Assembly (NCBI GenBank): GCA_025201365.1 | Contig: JAIXMF010000001.1 | Coordinates: 2,728,001-2,792,000, forward strand | Direction of reading: 5' to 3' | From: Syncephalis plumigaleata | Taxonomy: Eukaryota > Zoopagomycota > Zoopagomycetes > Zoopagales > Piptocephalidaceae | DNA: 64,000 bases | In this document: positions 21,486-34,763 of the stretch, piece after piece | Layout of the letters: each line of letters begins with the position of its first letter | Numbering within the stretch: position 1 is the stretch's first letter | Made by a program: the position numbers and the translations under genes | The notes under the pieces: generated by a model | Database searches by the model: none | What the model saw: only the letters and a program-made list of their open reading frames with translations | Told to the model about the DNA's origin: nothing

Positions 21486-22979
21486 TGATGATGTGGTGGC
21501 CGCGTGTGTATCAAGCGTTGCGCAGCTTTTTTCTCGGAATAGGAATATACTAGGAGGAAAACAAAATAATTAAAGCAAACTAATGTTCGTGAACTACATT
21601 AACAAACGATCTTTTGTGAATTGTATGGATATGTATAATATATATAATATAGGTGTTTGTGCGCAATTATCACAAATAGATATACGAATCAAGTATTTAG
21701 AAGAAAATAAAAGACGAATGCAAAGTGGAGTGCGTCCTAGTATTTGAGTTCGATTTGCATCGTTTTATTGCACATCAAAAAGTTATCATGCAAGAAACAG
21801 GAAATGACCATACAGTTACATCAATATCGCACATTTATGGCCAACTATCACCGAAACAGTCATGTTCAAGCCTTGTAACTGATGGACGACACAGACGTGA
21901 CTTTGACACGAGAGAGTCTGGACACGCGATAGCTGATAGATTGATGGCGAAGAGTCGGCCAATTTCATTCAAACGCCTGTCCACTACTAATAATGGCAAT
22001 ACGAATGACAAGCATGTCAGGCAACACGACTACTAATATGAGCGTCATTTAATAAATGTGAAACGAATCATGTCGTACATAGCTGTCAGACGAGGAGAGG
22101 AGAGAAGAGGAATGACTATTACTACTACTCCTGTTATATATGTTAATGATGTAGGTCATAATCGTACTCGCGATAGATGCTAATTTGCTGTAAGTCTATT
22201 CCATTGTAAAGTGCATCGATATGGTTCACTGTTTGTACTGAAGGGGGCTATTTCTCACTCTTTTTTACCACGCTACTCCACGCTGACAATCGTTGCAAAC
22301 ATTCTACTGGGATGCAGGTCGTAATAGGCCAGGCATCGCCTTTATGCATATCACGCTTTGTCCAAATAGGTAATAGGCATAATAACATTGGAGATCATAG
22401 TTGATTGGTTATTGGTGTAACAGCAATATTCATTGGCTTAGTATATTGTAGACATGTTTACTTGGCATGGCATTAGGGATATTGTACCGATTACTTTACA
22501 TCTTACTCGGAAATACTAGGCATTGCAATTGATCGCTTGTATTTAACGAGAGAACTACATGAAATTGACCTCGATGACACGACTGCTTCTCCTATTCTTG
22601 CCTGTGTCTTTTTTTGTGTATGCATTCTGGTGCATCACTATTGGCTGGAACGATAGTTGACGCGGTATACCGGTTACAGAGGTAGCATTGTTGTTATTAG
22701 TATTAAGAGTGTATCCAGAGCAGCATGACATTGCGATGCATGTAACAATATGATAAATGATGATATACTATTTGTTGCATGTTATTATAGATATTGAATA
22801 TGCTAAAACATAAACCATACTCATAAATTGGCTAGATTGTTCTTAATGAAGCGTAATGGCCAAAGTGCAACGATCTCAATTAATAAAACATGTTTTACGC
22901 TTTAAGGAATGGAAAACAGTGCGCACAACAACGTTTAACCAGTTTTCCTATTTTTCTTCCACTTATATCGACTATTTTC
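21486..22979. other. Spacer between the 7TM gene and the RS-rich gene
   Basis: No supported gene. A plus-strand frame at 21725-22036 (polar, no motif) is weak. The rest is AT-rich. Both flanking genes are transcribed away from this spacer, so it probably holds both promoters. Confidence 0.5.
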
Positions 22980-24699
22980 ATGAATCGTGAACGACGTAGA
23001 TCGCGTAGTCCGGCCAGAAGTCGAGATGACAGTAAGCGCGTAAAGGAACGTCGTCGCAAAGACTCCTCGAGGGAGCGCGAGTATGATAGGGAAACACGCC
23101 ATAAAGATTCACGCTCTCATAAACGTGGTAAGCACCGTGAATTGCGCCATCACGAGCAATACAGCGATACAGATAGCGGGAACGACACTGGTTCAAGTGT
23201 CGATTCGAGAGAAGAGCGCAAGCGACGTCGAAAGAAGCGCGAGCGACATGAACGCGAACGGAAAGAACGACGAAAGCGAAAGCAACATAAGAAGGATAAG
23301 CGACGTGAATACTCATCAACAAGCAGCAGCAGTAGTAGTAGTAGCAACAGTGATAGTGCAAGCGACGATGCATCCGATGTTGATATTGATCATCGTAAAC
23401 TGGAGAAGCTTGGTGCAAATGGTATTACATCTCTGGTATTGCAATTGATGACAACAACTAATATTTGTATAATAACACTTGTAGCTATTACGAATAAAGA
23501 CTACTTTGCCAAAAGTACCGAGTTTCGTGTATGGCTACGAGAGAAGAAGAAGCGCTACTTGGAGGACTTGAAGAGCAGTGATGCACGAGGATATTTTAAA
23601 AAGTTTATTAAAGCTTGGAATAGCGGCAAACTAGATGGTAAGCAAGCGTAAGCCTACAAACTATGACACACTGACTAATAATAACAATAATGATTGCTAG
23701 ATAAATATTATTCGGGTATACGTTCATCGCAGCTAGCATCATCCGATCTAACCAAGTATCAATGGGGATTTGCCAAGAAAATGGTATGTATTTATTTGTT
23801 TATTTACTCACATGATGATAACCTAATGTATATTATAGAACCAAGAAGAAGTGTTAGCAGTCAGAGACAATGTCGACACGGCTACAAATAGTGAACGTGT
23901 GGCGCGTGATTTGGCACAACGAACACAAGGTCATCGAGATACTAGTCGTAGCGAGACATTAGGCATGACAGATCGACATGCACGTTCTAGTAAGTGCATA
24001 ATCACAGATGTGATAGGATAACAAGGAAAACTGACTAGTAATCAGTTGGACCCAGCATGCCACAAATGCCGGGTAGTAGTCGTAGTTCAACCGCACCAGT
24101 ACCTACAGGACCCTATGGGGAGCGTAAGTGTCATTTAGTTATTCGATAGTAAACACTCATCGTATCTGAATATTAGTTATGGATAATGAAGATCGTCGAC
24201 GATATGTACGTGGAATACGACGTAAAGACACGAAAAGCTATCGGAAAGCAAGAGAAGCGGATTTGGAGGAACTTGTACCGAAAGCTACTGGACGGTAATA
24301 ATTATCATAGCATGTCATTAACTATATAACTTACGTATTGTACTATTGTTTACATAAAGAGAAGCGATGCTTGAGAAGCGACGTGCTCGATCTGCTTATT
24401 TACATCGGGAACCTAGTCCAGATCCAGAATTACCGGAATCTGACCTTATGGGCGATGATGATAGTTATCAAGCACAGTAAGTTATAATGCACTGCTCATT
24501 TCGTATATATTTCGTATCATTGACAAACAATATCGATTATAGTTTACGTTCTCTCGAGGAATCACGCCTACGTCGAATGCAGTATAGACAAGAGACACAG
24601 ACGCAACGAACGACAGAGACTAGCGAGAAACGCGCAGCTTTTCAGCGTAAAGAAGACGAGACAATGGCGATGTTTCGACAAATGGTGGAACAGCGTTAA
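22980..24699 (+). CDS. RS-rich nuclear protein, probable splicing-related factor
   Basis: The N-terminal 140 residues are dominated by Arg-Ser, Arg-Glu and Lys-Arg repeats (MNRERRRSRSPARSRDDSKR at the start) ending in a Ser run, typical of nuclear speckle proteins. A conserved-looking block follows: NKDYFAKSTEFRVWLREKKK, then YFKKFIKAWNSGKLDDKYYSGI. The C-terminal half is charged and coiled, ending MFRQMVEQR. I recognise the general type but cannot name the family. There are about seven exons. The intron at 23422-23484 is 63 nt, a multiple of three, with no in-frame stop. ATG 22980 is chosen because the RS domain starts directly there; an in-frame ATG at 22890 adds only unlikely sequence. Confidence 0.65.
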
Positions 24700-24962
24700 C
24701 AACGCGAGTTACAACCACGCTCACGTAATACGTAAAAGTCTAGTCTGCATTGTTTAATAAGAATAATAATAAAAAGTCGCGTACATCCTCATGTCTATAA
24801 GGTGAATAGGGAATAATAAAATAAATGCTCGAACACCGATCAAAACAAAACAAAAAACTACTCGTAAAACTGCTTGATTCGCGTCTCTTTCCTTTCCCGT
24901 TTTCCCTTTTAATGATATAATTGATACGCGACGCGTTATTATTGTACAACAAGTATATTGCA

Positions 24963-26180
24963 ATGACTGTTAAAGCGAACATTCCACGATTGTCACTACT
25001 GTGTCTAGCATTACTATTGAATACTTCACCGTCACTATGTGTTACCGCAGTATGGACAACCGAAGCACTATTGGAAGTGTTGCATCACAAGACAATTGAT
25101 GAAAAGGTAAATAATATCCATATATTGTATAAATATACTTAGTATGATGCTTGTAGTTCCTTGATCGTTTGATGTCTCGTGGTATACTTGGTATGAAAGA
25201 GGTAGCATATGATGATCCCCAAATACCAGCTGTAAAAGTATGGTGGCTTAGTCCATCACCAGTACTTGGTAGTAATAGTAATAGTAATAGTAAAAGCATA
25301 AAAGATATGCCAGTTAATGTAAGTTCACTCTATTCAATTATACTATCATTGGTAACTCATCATCTTGTAGTCTAATGTAAATGATCAACCTTCACCATGT
25401 CATAATCTAAAACGAACACAGGTAATGAATGAATATCATACTACTACAAGAAATGCTTTATATATATACTAATCAATTACATTGTGTTAACTAGCCAACA
25501 TCCACTACACCAGTAGCCAAACGGTATCGAATTGGCAATCTTAACAAACCATTCAAGTCACCATTAGCTAAAACCACAAAGAATGATAATACAATGATTA
25601 CTACGACTACTACCAAATCTACAAATTCATTATCTACACCGATTAAGCAAGGAATTACTCGTAATAAGCGAGTGAATACATCCACTACTCCTAGTAATTC
25701 TATAACAAATACGGAACGTAAACAGTTATTAGAGCGTAAACGGCAATTAGAATCACAAATTGATGTTATTGAGACACGTCAACGACGACAAGCAATGATG
25801 GCGACATTCCAAAGACAAGTAAGTTATACGATAATCAATAATGTAACATGTATTAATATGTATATATTATATAGAATAAGGATCGATCCATTAATGACTC
25901 CATTGATAAATGGCGTAATGTATGTCAGGAAGTTATCGAACGTATACGAAGTAGAATTGATCCACAAGCATTTCTAGCAGCACAACGACCACCATCACCA
26001 CCACCATGGATGCAAACAAGTTCAACTACAATAAATGCTGACAAGCATGAAGTGGAAGATGCAGTAAAGCAAACTGAACCAGTAAAAGAGGAACTTAACT
26101 ATCGTACATTATTGAAGATACTAGGTATTACAGATTTACGATTATTCCATTATAATGATGAGGATGATTGCTTTTATTAA
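24963..26180 (+). CDS. Sfr1/Mei5-like recombination mediator (tentative)
   Basis: Spliced from about six exons. The middle carries KPFKSPL, a motif of the Sfr1/Mei5 family, which with Swi5 assists Rad51/Dmc1 strand exchange in homologous recombination. After it come a coiled coil (ERKQLLERKRQLESQIDVIE), a DKWRNVCQEVIERIRSRID segment and a C-terminal LLKILGITDLRLFHYNDEDD, all resembling the family's conserved C-terminal part. The N-terminal portion (about residues 1-70) reads like a hydrophobic leader then a possible winged helix (ALLEVLHHKTIDEKFLDRLM ... KVWWL), which I cannot explain, so the start may be wrong. Low-complexity Ser/Asn and Thr runs occur at 25270-25290 and 25600-25620. Confidence 0.5.
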
Positions 26181-26284
26181 TTAATAAATAGGTGTTTTTT
26201 TGTTTTTTATTTTATTTTATCCTATTTCAATACTTGATAGTTTGTTGCCCTATTTTCTATAACTAGATTGCATCTATATACATT

Positions 26285-28937
26285 ATGGCAAAAGCCAGTA
26301 AGAAACGACAACATGTCGAGGAGCAGACTAATGAAGTAGAAGTAACAGTGGAGAATGACGGACCACAATCTGAGAAGCGAAGGGTTCATACAGCTGTGTT
26401 GAATGCAGCTCATGCAGCATGGAAGGCATCCCAAACAATACGTTCAACCACTTCTAGTGTCCAACTAGATGATAGTATGGATATGGATGTAGATATGGAG
26501 CAGCAACAACAGCAAACATCGAATGAACCAACTACTGAGGGTGATGGTATATTCGCTTTGGGTGATCCATTAAAGCATAATGTCATGAATGAATCCATAT
26601 CGACCGAGCGGCTTTCTACACTAGGTATTCCACAATGGCTTGCAGTGCCCACTACCATTACGGCAGACACGACATGTCCAGTTGATGATGATCATCTTGG
26701 TTTGTCGACGGCATTAGTGAACAGATGTCGACAAGCGCATATCGAACAGTTCTTTGCAGGTAATTATGAATAACAATGTCTATATATATATGTGTATGTA
26801 TATATACTGACTTGTCTATGATGGCTATTAGTACAGACAGCGGTGATTCCACGCTTGTTAAGATATCGCGATTGGAATGGTCATTATGTGGATGGCGATC
26901 TATGTGTGTCAGCACCAACAGGTAGTGGTAAAACACTGGCCTATGTATTACCGATTGTTGAGGTATGATAATGAGCAATGAATATCAATCTATATATAAC
27001 TAAATGTTAATTGGCAATATAGACATTGAAGATGCGAGTGGTTACTCGATTACGAGCACTTATAGTGTTACCTACACGAGATCTAGTACTTCAAGTTAAA
27101 GAGACATTTGATGAGTTTTGTCGATCAACTAATCTAAAGGTAAATAGTGATATAGTGGTATAATAATAATACTCACAATGATGATGGAAGTAGATAGGTA
27201 CAGCCACTGGTCAGGCATCATTTGCTCAAGAACAGATACAACTAGTAGGAGATCAGGAACAAGGGTAGGTTATGCTTGTATATCCTAGTATGATATTGTT
27301 ATTAATGTCATACCCTATGAACTGATTAGCTTGTGTGGTGTTGATATCCTAATTGCTACACCTGGTCGTCTTATGGATCACTTGAATGGCACTCGACATT
27401 TTACACTGCAACATCTACGCTTTCTAGTTATTGACGAGGCAGATCGATTACTAGATCAAAGCTTTCAGGAATGGTTGCCACGTCTTCTTGACATACTGAA
27501 TACGGCACATAGAACAGAAAAGTAAGCAACAACTAATAAATGAATGAATAAATATTAACAAATATTAGAACTATTGCTGGTCTACCAGGTCCATCACCAT
27601 CACGAGTAAGTAGCTGCTAGCGTATATCATATTTTATGACATGCATCATCACTAATGTAATCCTATTGATAGACGCAAAAATTATTGTTTTCCGCTACAT
27701 TGACTCGTAATCCAGAGAAAATAGCCAGTCTTCGATTAGTAAATCCATCCTATATAGCGGTACAGTCTAGTCTCGATAAAGGAGCTGAACGCTATACCAC
27801 ACCAGCTACACTTAAGGTATATTTCTATTTATCGCATATAGATGAATGCTAACCCATCTCATAGGAGCATTATCTTGTGTGTCGTACATCGGAGAAACCA
27901 CTCATGGTTATTCATTTTGTCAAGACATTTGAACTTACAGGTACCTTATGCTTTACAAAGTCAATAGATTCAGCTCATCGGTATGTAGCTATACGAGTTG
28001 TTCATATTATTGCGAATCTAATGGAAAGAATAGATTAGCACGTTTACTCGAGATTTATCAACAACAACAGCAACAACAACGAGCAACGAGTGATGTATCC
28101 GATACCGATAAAAGTATACGTCTAGCCGCGGAATACTCGAGTGATCTAAGTGCATCGGAACGAGCGAATGTCATGCGACAATTCCGTCAAGGAAAGATTA
28201 GAATGTTAGTATATGGTAGATGTAATGCAATGATAACTAGTAGCGATACTAACGAGTGAATGTGCTAGATTGATTTGTTCCGATTTAGTGGCACGCGGTA
28301 TTGATTTAGACTGTGTTCAATCGGTGATCAGTTATGATGTGCCCATTTACATGAAGAAATACATTCATCGTGTAGGACGAACAGCCCGAGCAGGAAGGGA
28401 AGGAACAGCATTCACTCTTGTGGAAGAGCAAGAGGTAAGAAGTAGTGTATTATCACTAGTAATGTGATAGTGATGATAGATGACATTGTCTTCCTGCTTA
28501 TTAACACATACATACACGCTATTATTATAGGCTAGATCATTTAAAGAAATGATGCGTAAGGCGGGACATTGGGAACAAATACGTCGTATTAATGTTAAAT
28601 CAAATGAGTTGGAACCACTTGTTCAAGATTATGAGGTAAGAGCAATTCATTTGATATATATTTAATCATTGAACTAATCCAAAATAAACTACATAACTCA
28701 ATTAACTAGACATCATTGGAGGCATTACAAGCAATCGTGCAGCCACATCGTGTAAAGACGCAAAAGATTATAGAAGAGGATGATAAGGAGAAAGTAGTTA
28801 ACATATCTACTACTGCTACTAAAGACAACCATAAAAAGCCAAGAAAACACATGCTAGGTGCTGATATTCTACGACAACATTTACTACAACAAACTAATCA
28901 TCATCATCAGCATCATGATAATGAAGTTACTCTATGA
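26285..28937 (+). CDS. DBP6: DEAD-box ATP-dependent RNA helicase, Dbp6/DDX51 type
   Basis: Dbp6/DDX51 helicases act in the nucleolus in early 60S ribosome assembly. The spliced product has about 640 residues. Motif I is APTGSGKT, Ia PTRDLVLQ, Ib ATPGRLMDHL, II DEAD within FLVIDEADRLLDQSFQEWLP, III SAT in KLLFSATLTR, IV-V CSDLVARGIDL and VI HRVGRTARAG. The DRLLDQSFQEWLPR context and the acidic N-terminal extension point to Dbp6/DDX51 rather than other DEAD-box groups. A poly-Gln run (about 28060-28080) lies between motifs, and the tail is His/Gln-rich. About eleven short introns interrupt it. The frame seems clean throughout. ATG 26285 opens MAKASKKRQH, with no better upstream start. Confidence 0.88.
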
Positions 28938-29206
28938 GATAAATCTATTTAAATATGAATGTCAATGTCAATCATTAGAGTGTCATTGAATTGTGGATGT
29001 CACAATAAAATATAAATATTTATGATGTGATTTTCACATTGTCTGCTTCAATCAAACACACATCTTTTTCTTTTTCTTTGGGCTTGCTTCCCATTTCATT
29101 GGCACGCGGTGCTCATTCTTCATTATTGCTGTTGTTGTTGCTGTCACTACCGTTCTAGTAATAGTAGTAATAGTAGTAGTAGGTCTCTATTGTATTCCAG
29201 CTGTCA

Positions 29207-31684
29207 ATGTCTAAATCCACTGTCACGGATTCTACTATGACAATGTCTACGGATACAACTACGACGGCATCGCCAAGTCGTCCAGCCATTCAATTTACTT
29301 GTAAGTACACGATTATGATATAGTCAGTTGTTTGATGTATATTCATGACAATACTACTCGATTAGACCGATCTGTTAAGGAATTGGCCGCGTATCTTGGT
29401 CCACCTAATGGTTCATTAGTTGGAGAAAAGTAAGAATACTACTATTTGGACTGTAGATTTGATTGCATATTAATTACTACTATATTATTATTATAGACAA
29501 ACCGGGAATATCCGAGTATTTATTTATAGTAGTGATGGTCGTTTTCTAGCATGGGCCACACCTGAAAAGTAAGCTAATAATAGTTATGCTATATATTGTG
29601 TATCTTTAGTTAATATTGGATTCTTGTAGAGTACATATGGTGGATGCCATATCAATGCAGCCAATATGTGAGATTGCTCGTCCTAAGTGTTGGATCTTGG
29701 ATTCTCTCCACGAGGCAACTTCCTTTCTACTTGGGAGCGTTTCGGTAAGTGCAATGATACTAGGATGATATACGCCTAATTCACCGATTAATATATATAT
29801 ATGTACTATTCTTGTAGTAAAAAATGAAGGTGATGCACCGGTTCATCGTAACATGGTCATTTGGAATTCATGACTGGCGCTGAGGTCGCTTCGTTCACTC
29901 AACGGAATCAATCCAACTCGAATGCACAATGGACGGAGGACGAGTCATTCTACGCGCGACTTGTCACGAATGAGGTTCAGTTGTATCATGTGAACAATCT
30001 GGCCAACAATACTTACAACTCGCTTCGTCTTGAGGGTGTCTCCAAATTCTCGGTATCTCCCGGTAGATCCTCCTATATTGCCGCATTTATTCCAGAACGA
30101 AAGGGTGCACCCGCCAGTATACGTGTGTTTAGTCTGACGGATCTCCAACGGCCCAAGGCTATCAAGACGTTCTTTAAGGCGGACAACGTACAAATGTACT
30201 GGAACAATCTGGGCACACACTTGATCGTGCTCACGCAGACTGATGTCGATAAAACGGGTAAATCCTATTATGGCGAGACCGGTCTATACTACCTGCCGTA
30301 TCGGGTGACTACGACTGTCGGGTCACACTCGATAAAGAGGGACCGATTCATGATGTGGCATGGAGTCCCGATCTAGGGAATTCGTCGTAGTTTACGGATT
30401 CATGCCGGCTAAATCGACTTTATTCGATCATCGGGCCAATGCTATTCATGATTTCGGTACGCAGCCGCGTAATTACATACGATTCAGCCCGCATGGTAGA
30501 TTCATCTGTCTGCTGGATTCGGTAATTTGGCCGGTACCGTTGATATTTGGGATAGGAAACGATTGACGAAACTTACCACCATTGATGCCAATGGTGCTTC
30601 CGTATGCGATGGTGTCCTGATGGTCGTCACTTGATGACGGCTATTCTCTCGCCGAGACTACGCGTCGACAATGGCTACAAGATTTGGCATTATCGCGGTG
30701 TACTAGTGCAGAAGGAGGATATCGCCGAGTTGTATCAGATTGCCTGGCGACCTGCACCTGCATCATTATATCCAGTGCGTAAAACACTATCGCCTCCACC
30801 AAAAGGCATCGATATTGGTGCTAGTAAGACAACCAGTAGTAAGTAGATTACCATCTAGTATCATTGCCTATTACTAATCGATCAATGAATATAGGCAAGC
30901 CAGTAGGTGTTTATAGACCACCCGGTGCTCGTGCCATGGCAGCATCAGGACTAGGCAAGGTTAGTGATTAGATTTCATTTGTATTAGAATATGCATATTG
31001 ATTTATTATCTAGGGTGATGGCACTAGTACAAGTAGAACAGTACCAGGTGCTGCTCCTAAGGAGACTGAAGGTAATAAACACAAGTAATCAAATATCGTT
31101 ATAGATTAATAATACGCATGACTATTCCGTATAGCATCTACCTCGACAAAGAATAAGAAAAAGAAAGATGGCAAGAAGAAGGCAGAGGTACGTGTATGAT
31201 TATAGTAACAATAATGTTTATTAATCGCTTTATGCAATAGACAACAAAGACAGTATCTGATACAAATGGCGGTAGTAGTAGTAGTAACAAGGCTGCTAAT
31301 GGTAAGCATATCATCTAATTATAATGTTATCATAGCTAATTGTATGTAATTATTATTACTTCATTTTCATTCAATCAATAATAGGCAAGAAACCACAAGA
31401 TACTACCAGTGCTGCTGCTGCTGCTTCCACTTCAACACCAGTAGCTGTCCAGCCAAAGCGTGTATTAAGCGAGGCCGAAAAGAAAGTAAAGGCTATTCAA
31501 CGTAAATTAAAACAAATCGCTGAACTTAAAGAACGTAAAATGCGTGGTGAATCATTGGAACTAACACAGGTAATGTGCTTGATAATGATTATCTTCATAT
31601 ATGGTATGCTAATATAAACTATAACAGCTAAAGAAGATTGAAACGGAAGCAAGTCTACAAGACGAGTTGTCAGGACTTTTGTGA
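29207..31684 (+). CDS. Eukaryotic translation initiation factor 2A (frame interrupted)
   Basis: eIF2A is a beta-propeller protein that can deliver initiator tRNA to the small ribosomal subunit under special conditions. Recognisable blocks are FIYSSDGRFLAWATPEK, LGFSPRGNFLSTWERF, NEGDAPVHRNMVIW, EFVVVYGFMPAKSTLFDHRA, WCPDGRHLMTAILSPRLRVD and NGYKIWHYRG, and then the C-terminal helical tail VLSEAEKKVKAIQRKLKQIA. The frame changes at about 29685, 30303, 30371, 30513 and 30608. In each case one base is missing and the family sequence continues in the next frame, for example at CCTAAGTG, CGGGTG, CGATCTAGG, CTGCTGG and GCGATGG. Because most can be explained by one lost base in a short run, I favour sequence error over a pseudogene, but decay cannot be excluded. 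Ends match a full-length gene. Confidence 0.82.
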
Positions 31685-31836
31685 TCTCTTTTATTTTGTG
31701 ATGTTATTGATGTGATGTTATTGAATGAAATGAAATGGCACAATAATGAATAGACCGATTGATGAATAACACTGTCTCATTGTATACAAATGATGACAGT
31801 AGTGATGATAAGAGTACAGCTTTTGTAGTATTTACA

Positions 31837-33500
31837 CTAATTGGGAACAAAGTCACAAATAATGAGCTGTCCTGAGTAAGGATGAAGCAATACTAGTTGA
31901 TTAAGTGTAGGGAAACTAATCTGACAACGAGTAAGCCCCGAGGGATTAATAGAATGAATTGTGTCGCCGGTTACTAGATCAAATAGCATACTTTTAGCGG
32001 TCTTCGGTGAATAAGCATAGGCGAGATCACTCGATAAACATTGTAGACGATATGGTTCCGATAGTGTGTACTCGTTTATCATCTCGCTTTTACCGAGTTG
32101 TCGTACAGTGTAACGTCGACTATTCGTGTGATCGACTAGGTGACAAGTTAATAGTCGATGTTTATCTGGTGTACACGCAGCGATGGCATCGTACATTGGC
32201 TCGCGCCATTGTAACTTCTCACTGCCAAATCGTAGTACGCCCACGTAAGTTTGAGCGGTTGAGGCACGATCGAAATCTACGGTAAGTAGCACGCGGTGAT
32301 CATCCAGTCGGGCAGAGGTGCCTCGTTTACGTACGAGCATCGGCCAGTACGGGCAATAGCCGGATGATAGTACACGCGGTGTTTGTCGTCCCAATGAAAG
32401 CAATTGCCAACGAAAGGCCGAGGTGAGCCCGTGCATTTTTGTTTCGAATCCCACGAATACTGCAGCTGTAGCGTGTTCCGCATAATGCTCCATGGAGGAT
32501 GTCGCGCGTAATGACATGTGTAAATGGCAGAAACCTGTGGCGGCAATTAGTTCACCGGTACACCAGACACTCGTGTGTAGATCCAGTACACGATAACGAG
32601 AGTTGCCACAATTTGGATCGTCGGTGGGATAGCACATTCGCACTAGTAACCATCTACCCGTGAGTTGCTGTAGCTGTAGACTATTCGGTGAGTGTATGGT
32701 CGTCGACACATCACCGGTATTCCTGTGCCACACCCATATACACGACAACCAAGTGCGTTGTGTGTCGTGTAGCGTGGTGACATTCTCTCGATTACGACCC
32801 AATAGTCGTTGACCCAATGTTAAGGCAGGTCTCGACGAGCTATGCAGCTTGGCTGGATGCGAGTAGACCACACGTCCACACACCACCACGTAATTCGAGG
32901 CTACAATGGCCTTCTCTGGATAGGCCACACAATCCGGTAGGGTATCCATCGAGAGTTCTCGCCAGTAAGGTGATTGTGCCATACCAATTAGAAATAAACG
33001 ACGATCTCGTTCTGATATAATGGCAGCACCCCATTCCGATTTGCCTAACACTCTGTAGCGATGCTGTTGACTGAGTCGTGGCAATCGTTGTATATGCTCT
33101 TGAAATCGACCATGACTCCAGTTAAACGTGGTTCGTTGACGGTATAGATACGCTTTATACCAGTTCATCATTGGAGTGCATAACAACTGATGTGGCGAGC
33201 ATTGCTCGTTCGCTTCAGCAAATGACGATGAAGATGAAGAAGATGATGAAGGTGTTGATGATAGTGATGAGGATGATTCCTCTGTCGAGACCGTTAACCA
33301 ATGCGTGTAGAATGCATTCAACCATGCTAGTTCAGCATCCGTTTCTAGATTGTAGACTATCTCGTATTTGTATCTCCATAATGCGGCATTATCCGTTATT
33401 GCAGTACGGAAACGACGATTAATTGCGGCCAGTGATAGAATAGTATTCACAGGCAAGTTGACCGCAATAATTCCAACACTTCTTTCGGTAGTTTATTCAT
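31837..33500 (-). CDS. F-box protein (substrate receptor candidate)
   Basis: The N-terminus reads MNKLPKEVLELL and then LPVNTILSLAAINRRFRTAI and ALWRYKYEIVY, an F-box motif; such proteins join an SCF ubiquitin ligase through Skp1 and choose its substrate. The ATG at 33500 and the remainder from 33456 differ by one frame within about 45 bp, again a single missing base. The following roughly 500 residues have a poly-Ser segment (33225-33270) and then repeated beta-strand-like blocks that could form a propeller, with no WD or Kelch motif that I can name. No substrate can be inferred. The gene is convergent with eIF2A. Confidence 0.65.
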
Positions 33501-33749
33501 ATTGAACAAGTAATAGTTCGTAAACGTTGCTATTGTCCACTACTCGATAGTAGTACAACTAGTGTAGATTATATGCACTCAATGAGTAGAGCAAACGAGT
33601 AAAAGACAAAGACAAAAAACACCAGTGTATGAAACGTTAACAATAATAAAAAAGGAACAAGTGTGGAGAATGAAACGGAAAATAAAAGCTTCAGTAACCG
33701 CCAGTCCATCACATGTTGATAAGGACAACAAGCTATTACAATTATGATA

Positions 33750-34335
33750 CAGTGTTTTTCCATCCAATTTGCGCATTTATCTTTAACATTTGCAGTTTAT
33801 TAATAAATAGATTACACAATTGTTAACACCATTATATATAGAAATGCCAATTGATACAGCATGATAATAATAACAATTCAGTATTAGTAATGATCATTTA
33901 TTGAAGCGATAACTATCATCATCAATTCTATAAGGTAGATGATACAAGTGTACTAGTATAGTTGGATATTGCCATGCATGTACTTATAAGTAGCTATTGA
34001 TTATCATGTATGGAATCGGGATATGGCTGCATGTCTGAACTTTATTCAGATTATCCACGGTTTCGTAATGGAAGTCGTATTCCAACACAATTCCATCGAG
34101 GTGCCGTTTCTCCTCCTGATCATGTACATCCGCAAAGCATTCACTAAATGAAGATCAAGATCAAGAGGGATCTAAACATCAAATACAAATTAACCAGGTT
34201 GTATCGTCAACCGCCACACTGTCGCCCAAACGACAATGGCACCCAAAATACGGAGTAGAAATACTTGTAAGTGTTGAATATTATTTATTCGTAAAAACAG
34301 AAGGCTAACTACGCAAATTGGATGGAAAAAGCCTG
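33750..34335 (+). mobile_element. TA-flanked TIR element, copy 4
   Basis: A 586-bp copy in the opposite orientation to copies 1-3. It starts CAGTGTTTTTCCATCC and ends GGATGGAAAAAGCCTG with TA at both flanks. The WNRD-type exon is present on the plus strand (about 33995-34150), worn by small changes. The hairpin position (about 34205-34240) holds a different sequence. It lies between the F-box gene promoter and the end of the coiled-coil gene. Confidence 0.85.
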
Positions 34336-34763
34336 TAGTGATGGTCACACAATTACAACACACTAATAATAGTAATAGTAAGCAATATGGTTTACTATGA
34401 ATGCATTTGCTCTTTAATAAGACATATAAATGTGCATATATGTGTGTATGTATATGTCATGTCGCTGTACATTATAATCAGAGTATTGGTGTCGTTAACA
34501 ATAGTAAATACTTATAAAATAAAGTTAATAATCAGCGAGTAAGATAGAAATAGAGAACAAAAAGAAAGAGTGAGTGAGTGAGCGAGATTACTTATCAATA
34601 GTAGCTTTAGGTAACAAAATGTAATCTGCTATTGGATTTTCGTAAGTAATAAGCAATAAATAATTGTAATTGTTATAGTAATATACTAATTTCTACCCTC
34701 ATCGTATAATGTGATAGTGTGTATGCTAATTGTAGTAGAGTATAGAAATATAAAAAGAACGGC
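34336..34763. other. Spacer
   Basis: AT-rich, with GTGAGTGAGTGAGCGAG repeats near 34570. An alternative frame (34673-34873, minus) continues the neighbouring gene's sequence for part of its length but then runs into AT-rich non-coding sequence. Nothing else is supported. Confidence 0.45.

Noticed and set aside
21725-22036. 103-codon plus-strand frame as a gene
   Set aside because: No motif, no splice support and composition like the spacer around it.
29680-30612. Programmed ribosomal frameshifting in eIF2A
   Set aside because: Five separate shifts at unrelated short sequences with no slippery heptamer; sequence error or decay explains them better.
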